A stretch of DNA of 64,000 nt from Anoplolepis gracilipes (Eukaryota; Arthropoda; Insecta; Hymenoptera; Formicidae): NCBI RefSeq assembly GCF_047496725.1, contig NC_132972.1, positions 9,473,501 through 9,537,500 of the forward strand. Reading direction: 5' to 3'. The notes under the pieces were generated by a model. That model saw nothing but the letters and a program-made list of their open reading frames with translations. It was not told the DNA's origin and searched no databases. Positions 38,822-50,179 of this stretch are shown here, piece by piece (the stretch's first letter is position 1; every line of letters begins with the position of its first letter). The position numbers and the translations under genes were made by a program.

Positions 38822-39140
38822 GCATCCCGCCAAGTCATCCTTTCGAAACGCGCTTTCCATCTGCGCACTTCTAATATTTGATCTCTATCCCATTTTACAG
38901 TTGTACCAATTTTATATACCTATATACATTGATTCTTTTTTTTCAATTTAATTTTATTTGTACTCTAAGCCTCGTTATTTAAATTTATATTGAATGTATT
39001 ACGTAATCATATTATTGAAATAATGATTTTTTTCCTATGAAGAAATTTAATTTGAAACTTTATAATTTAAAGATTTATTTAATCTAGAGATTTATCTTTA
39101 TCTAGAGAATTTTTTATTCAAGGATGACTTGGCGGGATGC
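38822..39140. mobile_element. MITE-like element with perfect 21-bp TIRs
   Basis: GCATCCCGCCAAGTCATCC plus TT at 38822-38842 is repeated exactly in inverted orientation at 39120-39140. The ends therefore form perfect 21-bp terminal inverted repeats around a 277-bp AT-rich interior without an open frame, 319 bp in all. This is the layout of a miniature inverted-repeat transposable element, a non-autonomous DNA transposon mobilised in trans. The target site duplication is not clear: if the element is taken to begin at CATCCC, both sides are flanked by CAG, which would be a 3-bp duplication, but this is ambiguous. No family is assigned. The TIR has none of the end sequences I know for mariner, piggyBac or hAT. 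Confidence 0.75.
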
Positions 39141-39144
39141 AGTT

Positions 39145-42135
39145 ATTATTTCATCGACAAGTTCGAAAATGTAGTTAATTAATTTATGTTATATGTTACA
39201 GCTATAAGTTAAAGATATACGTGAACGTTTCTACGAGATAATTATACCGAGATAATCGTGCTTTTGCGCTTTAGTCATTTTCTTTGCATCGCATATCTTC
39301 ACAGAATACCCATGGGGAATATGTTACAGAACATTTAACAAATTGCATCTCTCTTCCCTTCCTTTTCCACTAGAGCTGTTCCTCAAATCGATTCAGACAT
39401 CCGTAACAACTTAATTTAGTTACCTAATGTTTTATCAGCGAGAAAGACTCGTCGACTTTTGTGAAAGTGAAAGTCATTTCCGCGCGATGTCATTCCTTTG
39501 TGCGCTTTGTACTATTGAATAAAAAGCACGTTAATTTCCAGTACAAATTATCGTATCGACCATTATATATGTCATCACTGCAGAGCTAATGATATAATCT
39601 ATCGAGAGCACGAGCCAACGACGATAACGTCGCGGTCGGCGCAAGGTAGTCTTGACATGTCTCGAATTCGTGCTTGATGATTCGGAACAAAATCGAGGTA
39701 GGCTTTCTTTCTAGACGATCTCCCCCTTATTTTAGACGATCTATAGCGATCCCTCTTCTTTCATAGATACACGAATCCAGCTCGTTAGTTTTCTTTCAGC
39801 GAAGTGGCCCGGATCTTTGGATCCCCGCTAGAAGTTTTCTAAGCGATTCACCTCCGCGCTATTTGTCCAAGGTTTTTTCTTTTTTTTTTTCTTTTATCTG
39901 AGGAAAGCCGAATGCACGGCACAGGAGGGGGCGAACAAAGGGGAAGAGGTTCCACTCGCGCGGCCGACGCGCCACGGAGGAGAAAGGGCGGAGATAAATG
40001 CCGACTGTTATTCAAGAAACCTCATGCGCTCGCACCTGCCTGGCACGTGGCCGGCGCTTGTGTGTGCAAGCCTCGCAATCTTCTCTTCTTGCTCTCTTTG
40101 TCAAAATGGCCGAGGATGGTTCTGACTCGCTTCGTTGGCTTCACGAAACCTCCTCTTCGGTTCGAGAAGTCGCTTCTTATCCTCTCCGCCGCTAATCCCG
40201 TTCATCCGAACCGAACTCCTTTTTGCGTCGCGTCCCCAGGCGGGCAGAAATTTTAACGATTCCTCATTAGAGCCTTTCACTTTGGTATAAGATCAAATTA
40301 ATGTGCCATCTATTTTTTTTTTTTTTTTTTTTACTTTACGACTGCCACATAAAACGGTCGACTAATGACGTTACGGGTCATCATTTGTAAAATTTATGTC
40401 ACGGCACCCTTATCGTCTTGTCTCTTCGACGGTAAGACGCTCTTTAGATGCGTGACCACGTTATATTGTTCAAGGCATAACAAACGAGACTCTCGATCGA
40501 TCCCTTCTTACTCCGATCACGCTCTATTAATTCCGACGAGCCGACGACCTTTCTTGAGCGAGATTGGAAAGTGGTTCCGCGATCTCGAAATATCTCCTGG
40601 TCGGCCGAGTGAATCGCGAGCGCAACGGAGAATGCGGCAGGATTGAGATTAATCCTAAGATGCGCAAATATTCTGCATGTATTATGAGAATTAGCTTGCA
40701 AACACACATTAGATTGATAAGTGTGCTTGATAAATTCTCTTTAACATCGGATCATTCCTTATAAATAAGAGCAGCAATTTTAAAAAAAGAATCAAATTGC
40801 ATAGAGTTGTTTTTCATTCTAGAATATCTTTTATCTCTATATATTTTTCTTTTCAGTTTATTTATTATTCTTTATAAGCATATTTTTTTCTCTAAAAGAT
40901 GTTTTTTTTTTTATGCAAAAAAATTTAAATTGAGTCACTATATGCAAAGATTATAAATCGCGATGGTTTGAAGAAAAGGTTTACAATCATAAATATTAGC
41001 GATACATTTCGATGATGAGAAATAGAAATAGAGGAAAAACATAGAGATAACAGATGGCGAGATGTGGGCATTTCTGACCGGTGAAAGTCTAAATAATACC
41101 CTAGGTTCTAGGCTAGACGACGGAGAGACTGCGTCATGCATTCGGTTAGGTGAATCTCGACTGAGGAGGGCAGACAAAGGGGCGGGGGAATGGAAAACAT
41201 GGTGAAGGAGGTGCTGTCATAAGAGAAAGTGAAAGTATAACGGAGAGGAAAGGATCTCGTTCCTTGTCCCCTTCAGACGTTTCCTCCCATCGGCGAGGCA
41301 AAACGCAATTTCAAAGTGTACGCGCTTTTAAACGCAAGAAGCAGTCGACAACTTTATAATTGGAGTTGGTTGTATGGAAATTGTGTTGACGGATGTCTAT
41401 GCCTCTCGAAATTAGACTGAATCGCGAGGAAAAATGTGAAGAAATTGCTCGATCGGATTAATTAATATTTTAGTATTTATATTATGTCATTAAGACGCCA
41501 TAATTGTAAGAAATAAAATATGAAAATTGAAAATATAAAAATATTATATCTCTTACAAATTCTTGATGAAGACAGATTTGATATTCAATTTTCTTAATAA
41601 TAATAATTATATGTATAATATATATATAATATATAATAAATAATTTTATTTTCTTACAAGTAATATGACAAAAGTATTATGGCAAATAATTTATAGTTTT
41701 ATTTATTGAACATCTGCGAATTATATGTCTGAAACGTGAAATTCTTCGTGGAAACTATAAAAGCACGTAAGATATTTTGTTTTTCAAAAGAATTCTTTGA
41801 TATGAAAAGTATTGGTAGTAAGTACGCATGCAACTCTTCCATGATTCATAGCCGTATCGGTCGTTAAAGTTGTTATGTCGACGGAAAAGCGAATATTGTC
41901 GCGATGCATAATGTATGTAGCGCAGTCAAAAACTGTATTAAGTGGATTATAATCGTCGATTTTCCTGCATACGAACAAGCATATTCGCGAGATGCTACCT
42001 CGTTTTGGGCATGTAAACAAGACGAAACTCGAGAATGTCAATGCATCGTCAACAACGTCGATCTCGACGGGGCGAAGGACAGCTGTCGCGCACCGGAAAT
42101 GGTGACATCTTGCGAACGACTCGCGGTTACTCCCG
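39145..42135. other. non-coding stretch
   Basis: No gene is supported. A T20 run lies at 40313-40332 and shorter T-runs at about 39880. A CpG-rich patch at 39900-40250 carries two overlapping plus frames of basic composition, and 40780-40930 and 41460-41710 are AT-rich. Confidence 0.5.
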
Positions 42136-42139
42136 GACG

Positions 42140-42188
42140 AAAAAAAGAAAGAAAGAAAGAAAGAAAGCAAGCAAGCAAGCAAGCAAGC
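42140..42188. repeat. (GAAA)n-(GCAA)n compound microsatellite
   Basis: Five or so GAAA tetramers change by a single-base difference into five or six GCAA tetramers. The shared 4-base periodicity suggests one motif arose from the other by substitution followed by expansion. Confidence 0.95.
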
Positions 42189-42475
42189 CAGCCGAGCGAA
42201 CAAGTGCGTGTGGTAAGCGTCACTCGCGTGACTCGCGCCATTTCCCAATGTTGTTGTCCTGTCCTTTTCGCGTTTATCGACTCTCTTTCGTCATTGCTGA
42301 TTTGGCGGCGCTCGACAAGGAATTGCGCGTTTTCGATCTTCGTGTCGGAATAATTTGTTATTTCTGCGTCGCTCGTGCGGGCCCGAGAAAGAGAGAAAAA
42401 AGAGGAAGCAGATATGCCTCAGAAATTCGCTCAGTGACATCTCGCGAACCGTGAAAAGGAGGAATGAGCGCTGCG

Positions 42476-42478
<3 letters not shown>

Positions 42479-42526
<48 letters not shown>

Positions 42527-42532
42527 AGGGGG
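42479..42532. repeat. (GA)n array followed by G-run
   Basis: A GA array of about 40 bp ends in a run of nine G followed by AGGGGG, a purine-only stretch of over 50 bp. Confidence 0.95.
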
Positions 42533-42936
42533 AACAGAGAGATATCGTTCGTCGCGTGACTCGAGGTCCTTTCCACGCAGGTCTGCAGATGTTGACGACC
42601 GCCATTTTTTTCGAGCACGCAATATTTAATTTAGAGCGGCTCGCTCTTCGCGCACACAGAAACCAACTTACCTACGGGTCACACTTGGGGGATCCGCGGA
42701 CCGCGAACGGCTACAGCGAAGGCAAAGGCGAACGCGGGCGTCACGCGATGGCCCTGGTAAACACAAAGGCTGCCGGCGCCGTCGCGTACCCTAGGTTATT
42801 TTCTCCTCCGCTTGCCCACTTAAGCTCGGCTGTCCTTGCTCCGTCTTCTCGCTTCACGCGATCCCCGTGTCTTGGCTCTATTGTTTTTCCAATAATTAAC
42901 CCTCCGCTGTAGGCCGCAGAAAAATAATTAGATGTG

Positions 42937-42960
42937 TTTTTTTTTTTTTTTTTTTTTTTT
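42937..42960. repeat. T24 homopolymer
   Basis: Twenty-four T in a row, seen directly. Confidence 0.95.
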
Positions 42961-43433
42961 CTATATCACGCGGAATGTCTCAAGATTGCACATCACGAAA
43001 TCATCAAGAGATAGAAACAAATATGTGTGACATAAAGAAAAATATTTTAGTACTTTCTCAATTTTACTACTTTGTTCTCGAAATATTTCTTCTCGATTTT
43101 AAAAGCTTTTAAAAAAAAAAAAAAAATAAATAAATAAATAAAATAAAATTTGTGATTAAAACCTTTAAATATATTTGCGTTGGAATGTCTTCTTTCATGG
43201 AAGACGCACTGTTTTTTTTCTGCTCGAAAGAAAACACAATCCGAAGGAGGTCCAGAGGCAGGTGGAGAATACTGGATGCGATTCACATAAGGCGAAGAGC
43301 GGCAGACAAAGGTTTCCGATGCAGAGAATCGGAAGGTTCCGACTCGCCAGAAGCAAGGAGGAAGAGCGGAGAGGAGAGGCAAGTCAGATAGGTAGATGAG
43401 AAGAGAGAGGGTGGGAAGAGGGAAAGGGGAAGC

Positions 43434-43438
<5 letters not shown>

Positions 43439-43479
<41 letters not shown>
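43439..43479. repeat. (GA)n microsatellite
   Basis: A pure GA array of about 40 bp. Confidence 0.95.
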
Positions 43480-43482
<3 letters not shown>

Positions 43483-44647
43483 AGGTCCGACTGGGAGTAG
43501 TAACGCAGCGCCAGGGTCTCGGTCGCTAGACTCAACATCTGTCGGCAGGTGGCCCGTTTCGGACATGCTCCGTGGCTTGGGCCCTTTGTGCATCCGCGTG
43601 CATCGCCCTAGCCCGACCGACGCGCACGCAACGCACGTGACTCCCCCAAATGCAGCCGCCGCCGCGCCGTTGATTGCAACGATCTTTCTACCGGCTGGTT
43701 CCTTAACCCCCGAGAGAAAGAGAAAGAGAGATTGCGAGATAAAAAGAAGAAACTTCTTTCCCGAAAATCGCCGTCGGGGCTCCCTTATCCTTATATCGTG
43801 TGCACGCGTCATGTTTCTCCCCTCCCACCCTCGCTGTTGATTCGCGCGCTGCGCGTGTTTTCGAAACGCGGCTCTCTCGCGCGCCGACGTGATTGCGAGA
43901 ATTCCATATACTCAGTCGGCCACAGTCATTAAAATACCGCGGAATTATGGCTTCCTAACGGAACGCCGTTTCCCTCTTTAATTGCGATGCCGTTAGCCGC
44001 GTCGCGTACTCTCGGGAAGAAACCGAGCGGCGTATAGCCGGGCTTTAATCTTTGCGGTTAGGCGATATACGCTAACTCGCGCGTATGCACCCCGAGTTTC
44101 ACCGCATGGCCTAGCATTAACCACTTTACTTCGCTTATATATTACCGGCTCTTCTCGGCGTTGATTATTACGTTATAAACGTGTTACACCGAAGATGCCG
44201 CGGTCGGTCTACCGTCTCGATCGCAGCCAGTTTGATCCGATTAGAGTCTCAAATTTGATTTCAAGACGTCACAGACGTATAGAAATGTCGACAAATTATT
44301 GAGTCTGCATTTTTAGAATAGCTGTAGTTTATTCCTTTTTATTAGTTATTTATTATTAATAATTATAATAATTACTGTAACAATATAAATGTACGATATT
44401 AATAATTATAATTATAAACTATATTTATTTAACATTGCAATTTGATTAAATTCAGAATTAACATTTTGGTAATATGATTTTTATTTCATTTTGTGTTCTT
44501 TATATATATTTAATTCCGCGTGTCTCGTGTCTCTTTCGTGTTGCACGTTTAAAATCAGGTAAACTTCCCTTTCCGCGGTTAAAATAAAGCTACGGAAATT
44601 ACTTTTTGGCTCTGCACCATTCCTCACGTCGTTTCCGTATTAATCTA

Positions 44648-44789
44648 TCACTTTGACCGTAAGTTTGTACGTAACTTTTTCAATTTGGCAGAAGGCCATC
44701 CTTTACCAGACGAGGTCACTACCTATCGCGGAAGCTGGGCGGCGAAAGGGTTGAACGACCATTCTGCAATAAGGGCGAAACAGACAGGC
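44648..44789. repeat. diverged local duplication, copy 1
   Basis: This block is collinear with 45135-45290. Both contain the identical 16-mer AGGGTTGAACGACCAT (44747-44762 and 45235-45250, offset 488). The flanking anchors TCACTTTGA (offset 487), GTACRTAA (offset 497) and CCTAT (offset 483) occur in the same order. A shared 16-mer alone could be chance in 64 kb; the ordered flanks make duplication likely. Confidence 0.5.
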
Positions 44790-45134
44790 ATATGTAGGTC
44801 ATCGCAATTTCGTTCACTGATCACGCGCGTCAAAAAGTACTAAAAATAATAATTAAAAGTCTTCTTCAAATGACTTAAATATCTGTCGGTATCGCAAACA
44901 ACGTTGCAGAGATACAACCAGCACGAATGAAACTTATAATCTCTAGCTTAACGTGCGATATCTCAGCGATCGATATCGAGAGGGGCCGATACCGATGCCT
45001 TTGTTAACCAAGTTATTAAACTTCCACCTGACTGGCCGGCGCCCTCGAGAGTTAACGGATAAACGCGCGTAAGATAAGTTTTACGCCCAATTTAGTACTC
45101 GTTATTTACTTTGGCCGCGATTTAACCGAGGGTT

Positions 45135-45290
45135 TCACTTTGATCCTCGCAGTAAAAATGAAGGTACATAAGTTATTGTACTTTTATTGGTCCTTACCTA
45201 CCTACCTATTCCCGGGGGGCATCACCGTCAAGAGAGGGTTGAACGACCATCGTTTCCACAGAGGGGTAAAAGGGGAAGGGCAGAAGCAGG
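45135..45290. repeat. diverged local duplication, copy 2
   Basis: This is the partner of 44648-44789. The core is followed in both copies by a purine-rich AGGGG-type stretch. No open frame is shared between the copies, so this is non-coding. Confidence 0.5.
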
Positions 45291-45294
45291 AAGT

Positions 45295-46350
45295 GTGGCA
45301 GCAACGACTTTACTGTCGATCGCTTGATAAACTTGCACGAGCGAGAAAGGGCAGCCCCGCCGTTTGATGTATGTTGCGCGGAATATTCACGTATACGGCG
45401 GACAAAAATCTTTGTGTGTCTTTTATTTTCTCTCCCTCGATGAATATTCCATTCTTCTCTGAAGTCACACAGCGAACGGGTATCGTAATTTCGCAATGTG
45501 GCATTTTCGAATTTTTTTTTTATATGTGTCAAAAATATTAGAATATTCAAACGCAACGATTTAGGATTGTCTCTAGCGATTCGATATTACGATTTTTCAC
45601 ACGCGTCGTTTCCTCCCTTCGTATTAATACCTGTTTGTCTGAATTTTCGCGAAATTCTCGCCAGACGAATTATTAACGCAATATCGATATCTTCGAATGC
45701 GCGCATCTGCTGTATGTCTGAAAATTGCGAGTAAGTATCGGTTGCGGGGCCGCAAGTCGTTTTGGCCGTACACTCGTTTTGAGGCTACGTACATACGGGC
45801 CGGTGGTCGCGAGATAATGAAGGAGAAGAAGAAGAGGGACGAAAGTAGGAAGGAAAAAAGGAACATATAGTTACACACCGGCCGCCTGCTGCTCGCCTGC
45901 AGCGGCGCGCACCGGGTTGCTTTCAGCAGGTGGCACTTTGTAACCTTTGTGCATCCGGGCGCATTGCATTTACCTGCATACTCTGCGGACGATGAGCGAA
46001 CAACCTGCCGGGATCGTGCCACGCACAGGTGCGAGAGTTGATTTCGGACGCTCGCTGTCGAGGTGTTGCACGACTTGGTCGGCTAAGAATAAAACGATAC
46101 ACTCTGAGCATCTGGCGGCGCTTAAAGAAACATCGGCTGTCATTTTACGAATTTTGCCAGGCATCTCGTTTACTAACACCGCCCCGTCCCTTCCCCATTG
46201 TTACATGAATATCTCTTTGCAGATATGACAGATTATTCTTGTTAGTAAAACCTACAGATTTAAAAGTTACCACATTCTTTCAATAATAATGTGAGAGTAT
46301 CATTGATACAGAATAATCTTTGATTTTTGTATTTATAAGGTATATACTTT
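45295..46350. other. non-coding stretch
   Basis: No gene is defended. The plus-strand frame 45498-45734 runs into a good donor GTAAGTAT at 45731-45738, but its sequence suggests no family. At 45926-45970 a short block containing CCTTTGTGCATCCG resembles 43546-43615. The 14-base match may be chance. Confidence 0.4.
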
Positions 46351-46354
46351 AATG

Positions 46355-46651
46355 TTAATCTCTACAAAATATTGTTCCGTAATCTGAGAAAAATGTCTGA
46401 CATGTATAACATACGAGTTCTGTAATGCCAGAAAAAGTTAGTAAAGGATTAAAAAAATTTTGAAGGACACCTGCAGTGGTTGCTGCACCTGCTTGCTGCA
46501 GACTGTGATAAGTTTTTAATGAAACATTTGATAACTTTCCAGACATCTGCTCGGTCAAAAGAGACAGAAAGAATGTTAAAAGAAAAGTTCTTGTTAGCGT
46601 GTTCTGATTTTTTTTTTGTATAGTAAAATATCCTACATTTATTTCGAAATC
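46355..46651 (-). CDS. weak candidate exon, unrecognised
   Basis: A minus-strand frame stays open for 98 codons in AT-rich sequence where stops should be frequent, and ends in TAA at 46355-46357. It begins directly behind an AG in TTTAATAG (46652-46653), a plausible AT-rich insect splice acceptor, and the only ATG lies well inside at residue 37 or so. A hydrophobic stretch (Phe-Leu-Leu-Thr-Phe-Phe-Leu-Ser-Leu-Leu) lies just before that ATG and could be a signal or membrane segment if the frame is translated from an upstream exon. No family is recognised, and a chance open frame is the main alternative. Confidence 0.2.
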   Translation of the reverse strand, partial: DFEINVGYFTIQKKNQNTLTRTFLLTFFLSLLTEQMSGKLSNVSLKTYHSLQQAGAATTAGVLQNFFNPLLTFSGITELVCYTCQTFFSDYGTIFCRD

Positions 46652-47044
46652 CTATTAAATTGAATTACCATTTTATGAAAATGTTTTCGGAAATAGCGCG
46701 ATAATCGTATTCATAATACAAAGAAGTTTATTGTCATAGCTTCGTAGCAAAATTTATTCGGATCCTTTCGAATACGATGCACTCTCGAAAAGCTATAACT
46801 ACGTCCGGTCTTTGAAAGCTCTCCAAGTCTGACAGCGGAGAATTGCCTTCAATATAGTGCATCACCTATCTCGTTTCCTGTTAATTTTTCGTTTAATCCA
46901 AATGCAGTCATCTAAATTTAAAAAAAAACGAGATATCGATAGGAAATAAACTTGTTATTTCACATAATTTTTTATATACTTTTTATATGTGAGTTTTAAA
47001 CATCTTTTTTTATATTGCATGAAAAATCTTTTATATATATAAAC

Positions 47045-47045
<1 letters not shown>

Positions 47046-47087
<42 letters not shown>
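47046..47087. repeat. (AT)n microsatellite
   Basis: About 40 bp of alternating AT with one AA interruption. Confidence 0.95.
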
Positions 47088-47089
<2 letters not shown>

Positions 47090-47122
47090 CATTTTATATA
47101 ATAAATAAATTAAATTTATTTT

Positions 47123-47147
47123 GAGAGAGAGAGAGAGAGAGAGAGAA
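47123..47147. repeat. (GA)n microsatellite
   Basis: A GA array of about 25 bp, 35 bp right of the AT array. Confidence 0.9.
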
Positions 47148-48130
47148 ATTATATTATTGAATATCCGATAAGAATTTTCACTTCAAAAGTTTTATTTTCG
47201 AAATTTTTAAAGCTATATAATGATGATATTCATATTCTTTTAATTGTTATAGTTATAGTTAATACAAATAAAGCAGAGATAGTTGTTATAATTTTAGGAA
47301 ATTGTCGAGTAAAGGTGGAATTATTTGTAAGTGCACGTGTGTCGATGTTTGGATTTGTTCTCCAATTCGTAGCGAGCTCCTCGCACACATCTGGGTACCT
47401 TTCAGATATATTCAATGGACAATGCACAATGTCAAGTTTCCTCGCGCAATCGAGTTTCGGTCCGGACTTCCACCTCGGTCGTGTCTTCAACCGAGCAGGT
47501 GCAAACGTTGATTCCGCAGCTGCGGCCGTGCAGCGGAGAATTTTGTACGCGTCTCCGTCTCTCTCCTTTCTTTACAATCTCGGTGAGCCAATCTGGAAAA
47601 CCCTCTACAGTTGGGACTTTCAATCCCCGTCTTACGCTCTTCAATACGTGCCTCATCTCTCGCGACTCCACCCACGGCTTTTCTCCCGACTAGAATAAAA
47701 TAATCTAAAATTACTCGTCGTATTTTTATTCACTCCGATGCTTCTTAACGCTCGCATAAAAGTCTGTTATTGTAAAAATGTAATCTCTGCATCGAGCCGA
47801 GCCGACTCGGATATTCGGGTCGCTCTAAACTTTCTTCCACAAAGTGCGGAACTTTTAAACCAGCGATATTAAATATTGCTAACCATTACCCCTCGAAATA
47901 CCAGAAGAGAGATTGTTACATACGAGAGTCAATTTGCGCGCTTGCAACTTCAAACATTGTTACCCTAATTATGAAGGCTAATTAAATTTTACTTTAGAAA
48001 CTTTTTACGTAGCTGCGAAATTTTTACGCAACTAATGCGGCGGTGTAAAACGCGCCAGATTTGCGTGTAAGATTTAAAAACGATAACTTTATTAACTTTT
48101 ATAGAACATTGATATAAATTGTTAATTATT

Positions 48131-48140
48131 GAGAGGGAGA

Positions 48141-48207
<67 letters not shown>
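48131..48207. repeat. (GA)n microsatellite
   Basis: A GA array of about 75 bp with GGG and GTG interruptions at the left and AAA at the right. Confidence 0.95.
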
Positions 48208-48209
<2 letters not shown>

Positions 48210-48525
48210 GAAACAGGATAGCCTAATAATCCTAAATAAATAATGTAGATGACACGCACACAGACATGCATATCTCTTTGCCAAAGATAATTTAGGGAAA
48301 ATTAAACCTAAATAAATATTACATCTATGTAACTAATTCGATGATTAAAGCCGTCGAAAATTACATAATGCAAATTTGAACAAGATATTATTGGAGATTC
48401 GACTGAAATATTTGAGGAGACCATCTCTAAGAAAACATCTCTTTGGTATCAAACATGTAGTTCCGAGTCTCTTCGAGTCTCTCAGAGGCGTATCCAGATA
48501 CTCGCAGAATGCTGCTCAATAATTC

Positions 48526-48583
48526 CTCTTATCGAACCATTCGTACAGCTCCGTCGACGGAGCTTATCGATGTGCGATAAGAG
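48526..48583. promoter_or_regulatory. nested palindrome with three TTATCG/CGATAA sites
   Basis: CTCTTATCG (48526-48534) pairs perfectly with CGATAAGAG (48575-48583). Between them lies an 18-bp perfect palindrome, AGCTCCGTCGACGGAGCT (48547-48564), and another CTTATCG (48563-48569) that also pairs with the right arm. The TTATCG/CGATAA word overlaps the cores known for GATA factors and for the DREF element. Regulatory function is inference. Confidence 0.3.
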
Positions 48584-49450
48584 TGGAAACGAACCCTCGA
48601 AACTGCGCGTCGTTTAAAGAGAGTCTTTAATGAGCCGTCAGTAGATATATACTCGAGCTATTCGTGTATCTCGTCGGCTTTCAGGTTTTTCTGGGGAATG
48701 AAAAATTATTCTGTTGATTTAAGTTCTAAAACCCATGCGATTTTATCACACCGATTATCGGGGAAATACGTGCCTAAATCGACCTGCGTTCCTAAGTCAT
48801 TCTTTGAAATCTGTGGGCCATATGGCGGGACACGAAAGAACAGCGTCCCTCGTTGACATAAACTTTTCCTCCCACGAAAATCAGATAAAGCTCGATACAT
48901 CGATCAATGACGGAAACGGAGGATCTTTGGCACAACGTTACACATTTTTAGTTGGGCTTTCAGCTCGTGGACTTGGCGCACGTGTTATTATCGTATTTAT
49001 ACGTGTATCGCGTTACACGAATTATTTTTATCCATTATCGGTTAGCTCTAAATATAGCCGAACCCTTTTCTTCGACGCACCCGTGCGGAATTAACGACTC
49101 TCCCCCTGCGTAAATAAGTAGGATAAAGACGTGCAAATAAATAACAACACTTTATTAATTTCATGTAAACTTTATCGCGGTGCAAAAATTTAATTTTTTA
49201 AGTCTTAATTACTAAGATATTTAACATAAAAATATGACAACAAAGCAATTTTTTTTATAAATAGATATTTATTGAAAAATTTCTTACATTTATAATATAA
49301 AAAAACATTTTTCTCATACTTACTTTGCTTTTTATTTTTTTTAAATTAACCATTTAACTACAACTAATATAGCTTGATGAATAATTTAATTCTGGATTAT
49401 CCTCCATCACTCGATGAAAAAATTTCTCAAACTTGGATATTACATTAAAG

Positions 49451-49471
49451 AAAAAAAAAAAAAAAAAAAAA
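49451..49471. repeat. A21 homopolymer
   Basis: Twenty-one A in a row, seen directly. Confidence 0.9.
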
Positions 49472-49715
49472 GAAAAATTATCTTTCTTATATAATCGGTT
49501 TATTTTGCACAAGACGCAAGGCGTCTAAGCAGATGACCGCTTTGCTCGCCGTCCTTGAAAAAATCGAACGCACATCACGAGTTGCGTAACCTAAATGTCT
49601 CTCCATCCGTTTGATCGGTCCATTATCTTCACCCCGACGAGCCGTACGATAAACAAAGCCTCGTGGAAACAGCGTTGCAGTGATGACACGGTGCCTTGAG
49701 GTGCATACGGTGCCT

Positions 49716-49743
49716 CGTTGTTGCTGCTGTTGCTGCTGCTGCA
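49716..49743. repeat. (TGC/TTG)n trinucleotide array
   Basis: A short TGC/TGT array that reads as poly-Gln on the minus strand (start of a 49487-49744 frame) and poly-Cys or poly-Ala on the plus strand. It is too short and isolated to call a coding CAG tract. Confidence 0.85.
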
Positions 49744-50060
49744 TGTATTACAACGTACTACGTACTACGTACGTACGTGCGGGCATACACGTGGCTGCTA
49801 ATAAGCCTGTCACATGTGCGCCTAGCATTGTGCCGGAAAATTGTGAACGATGTACAGGGGACTCAAATGCGGGTACCTTGTCTGTGTTACGTCACATACG
49901 TATCTTCTTAAATAAATAACATTTCTGTTGTGTGCCTTTTCTAATTGATCATATCATTTATGTATGTGTAAACTAATGTATTTATCTTGAAAATGTAGAA
50001 TCTCTGTGTCTCGAGTAATTTGTGAGATTAATTGTATTTTAATAATTATTTCAACTTCCT

Positions 50061-50179
50061 AAACTAATATTATGTATTATAATTAACTGTAAATGAAAGT
50101 GTCCAAAAAATATGATGAATAAACTAATATTATGTATTATAATTAATTATAAATGAAAGCGTCTAAAAATATGATGAAT
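50061..50179. repeat. recent 60-bp tandem duplication
   Basis: The unit 50061-50120 is repeated immediately at 50121-50179. By eye the copies differ by four substitutions, all transitions, and one deleted A. A fragment AAAGCGTCTAAA follows at about 50207, perhaps a third truncated piece. The unit is AT-rich and non-coding. Confidence 0.9.

Larger units (their letters stand above)
42535..44640. other. non-coding stretch, partly CpG-rich
   Basis: No gene is defended. On the minus strand a consensus donor GTAAGT preceded by CCGTAG lies at about 42665-42676, with CpG-rich sequence upstream of it (42680-42850). This could be a non-coding first exon. The rest is microsatellite and CpG-rich sequence (43560-43920), then AT-rich sequence (44270-44520). 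Confidence 0.4.
46655..48520. other. non-coding stretch with AT and GA arrays
   Basis: No gene is defended. Between 47230 and 47700 several frames on both strands are open at once (for example 47315-47698 plus and 47432-47671 minus). The opposed frames cannot all be real and none shows a domain. A partial foldback ATAGCTT/AAGCTAT with an inner ATTCG/CGAAT lies at 46736-46796. AT and GA arrays are listed separately. Confidence 0.45.
48590..50055. other. non-coding stretch
   Basis: No gene is supported. The plus frame 48735-49094 has no recognisable feature. The part 49130-49480 is AT-rich and ends in an A-run. A TGC array (49716-49743) is followed by overlapping TACGTAC words at 49757-49777. 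Confidence 0.5.

Noticed and set aside
42355..42912. 185-codon plus-strand frame
   Set aside because: Part is the Arg-Glu translation of the GA array. The remainder lies in CpG-rich DNA with open frames on both strands.
43546..45975. CCTTTGTGCATCCG shared between about 43580 and 45945 with a loosely similar flank
   Set aside because: A 14-base identity is expected several times by chance in a window of this size, and the flanks need a large gap.
47230..47700. Several overlapping protein-like frames on both strands
   Set aside because: Mutually exclusive frames are open at once, which points to stop-poor sequence, and none has splice or family support.
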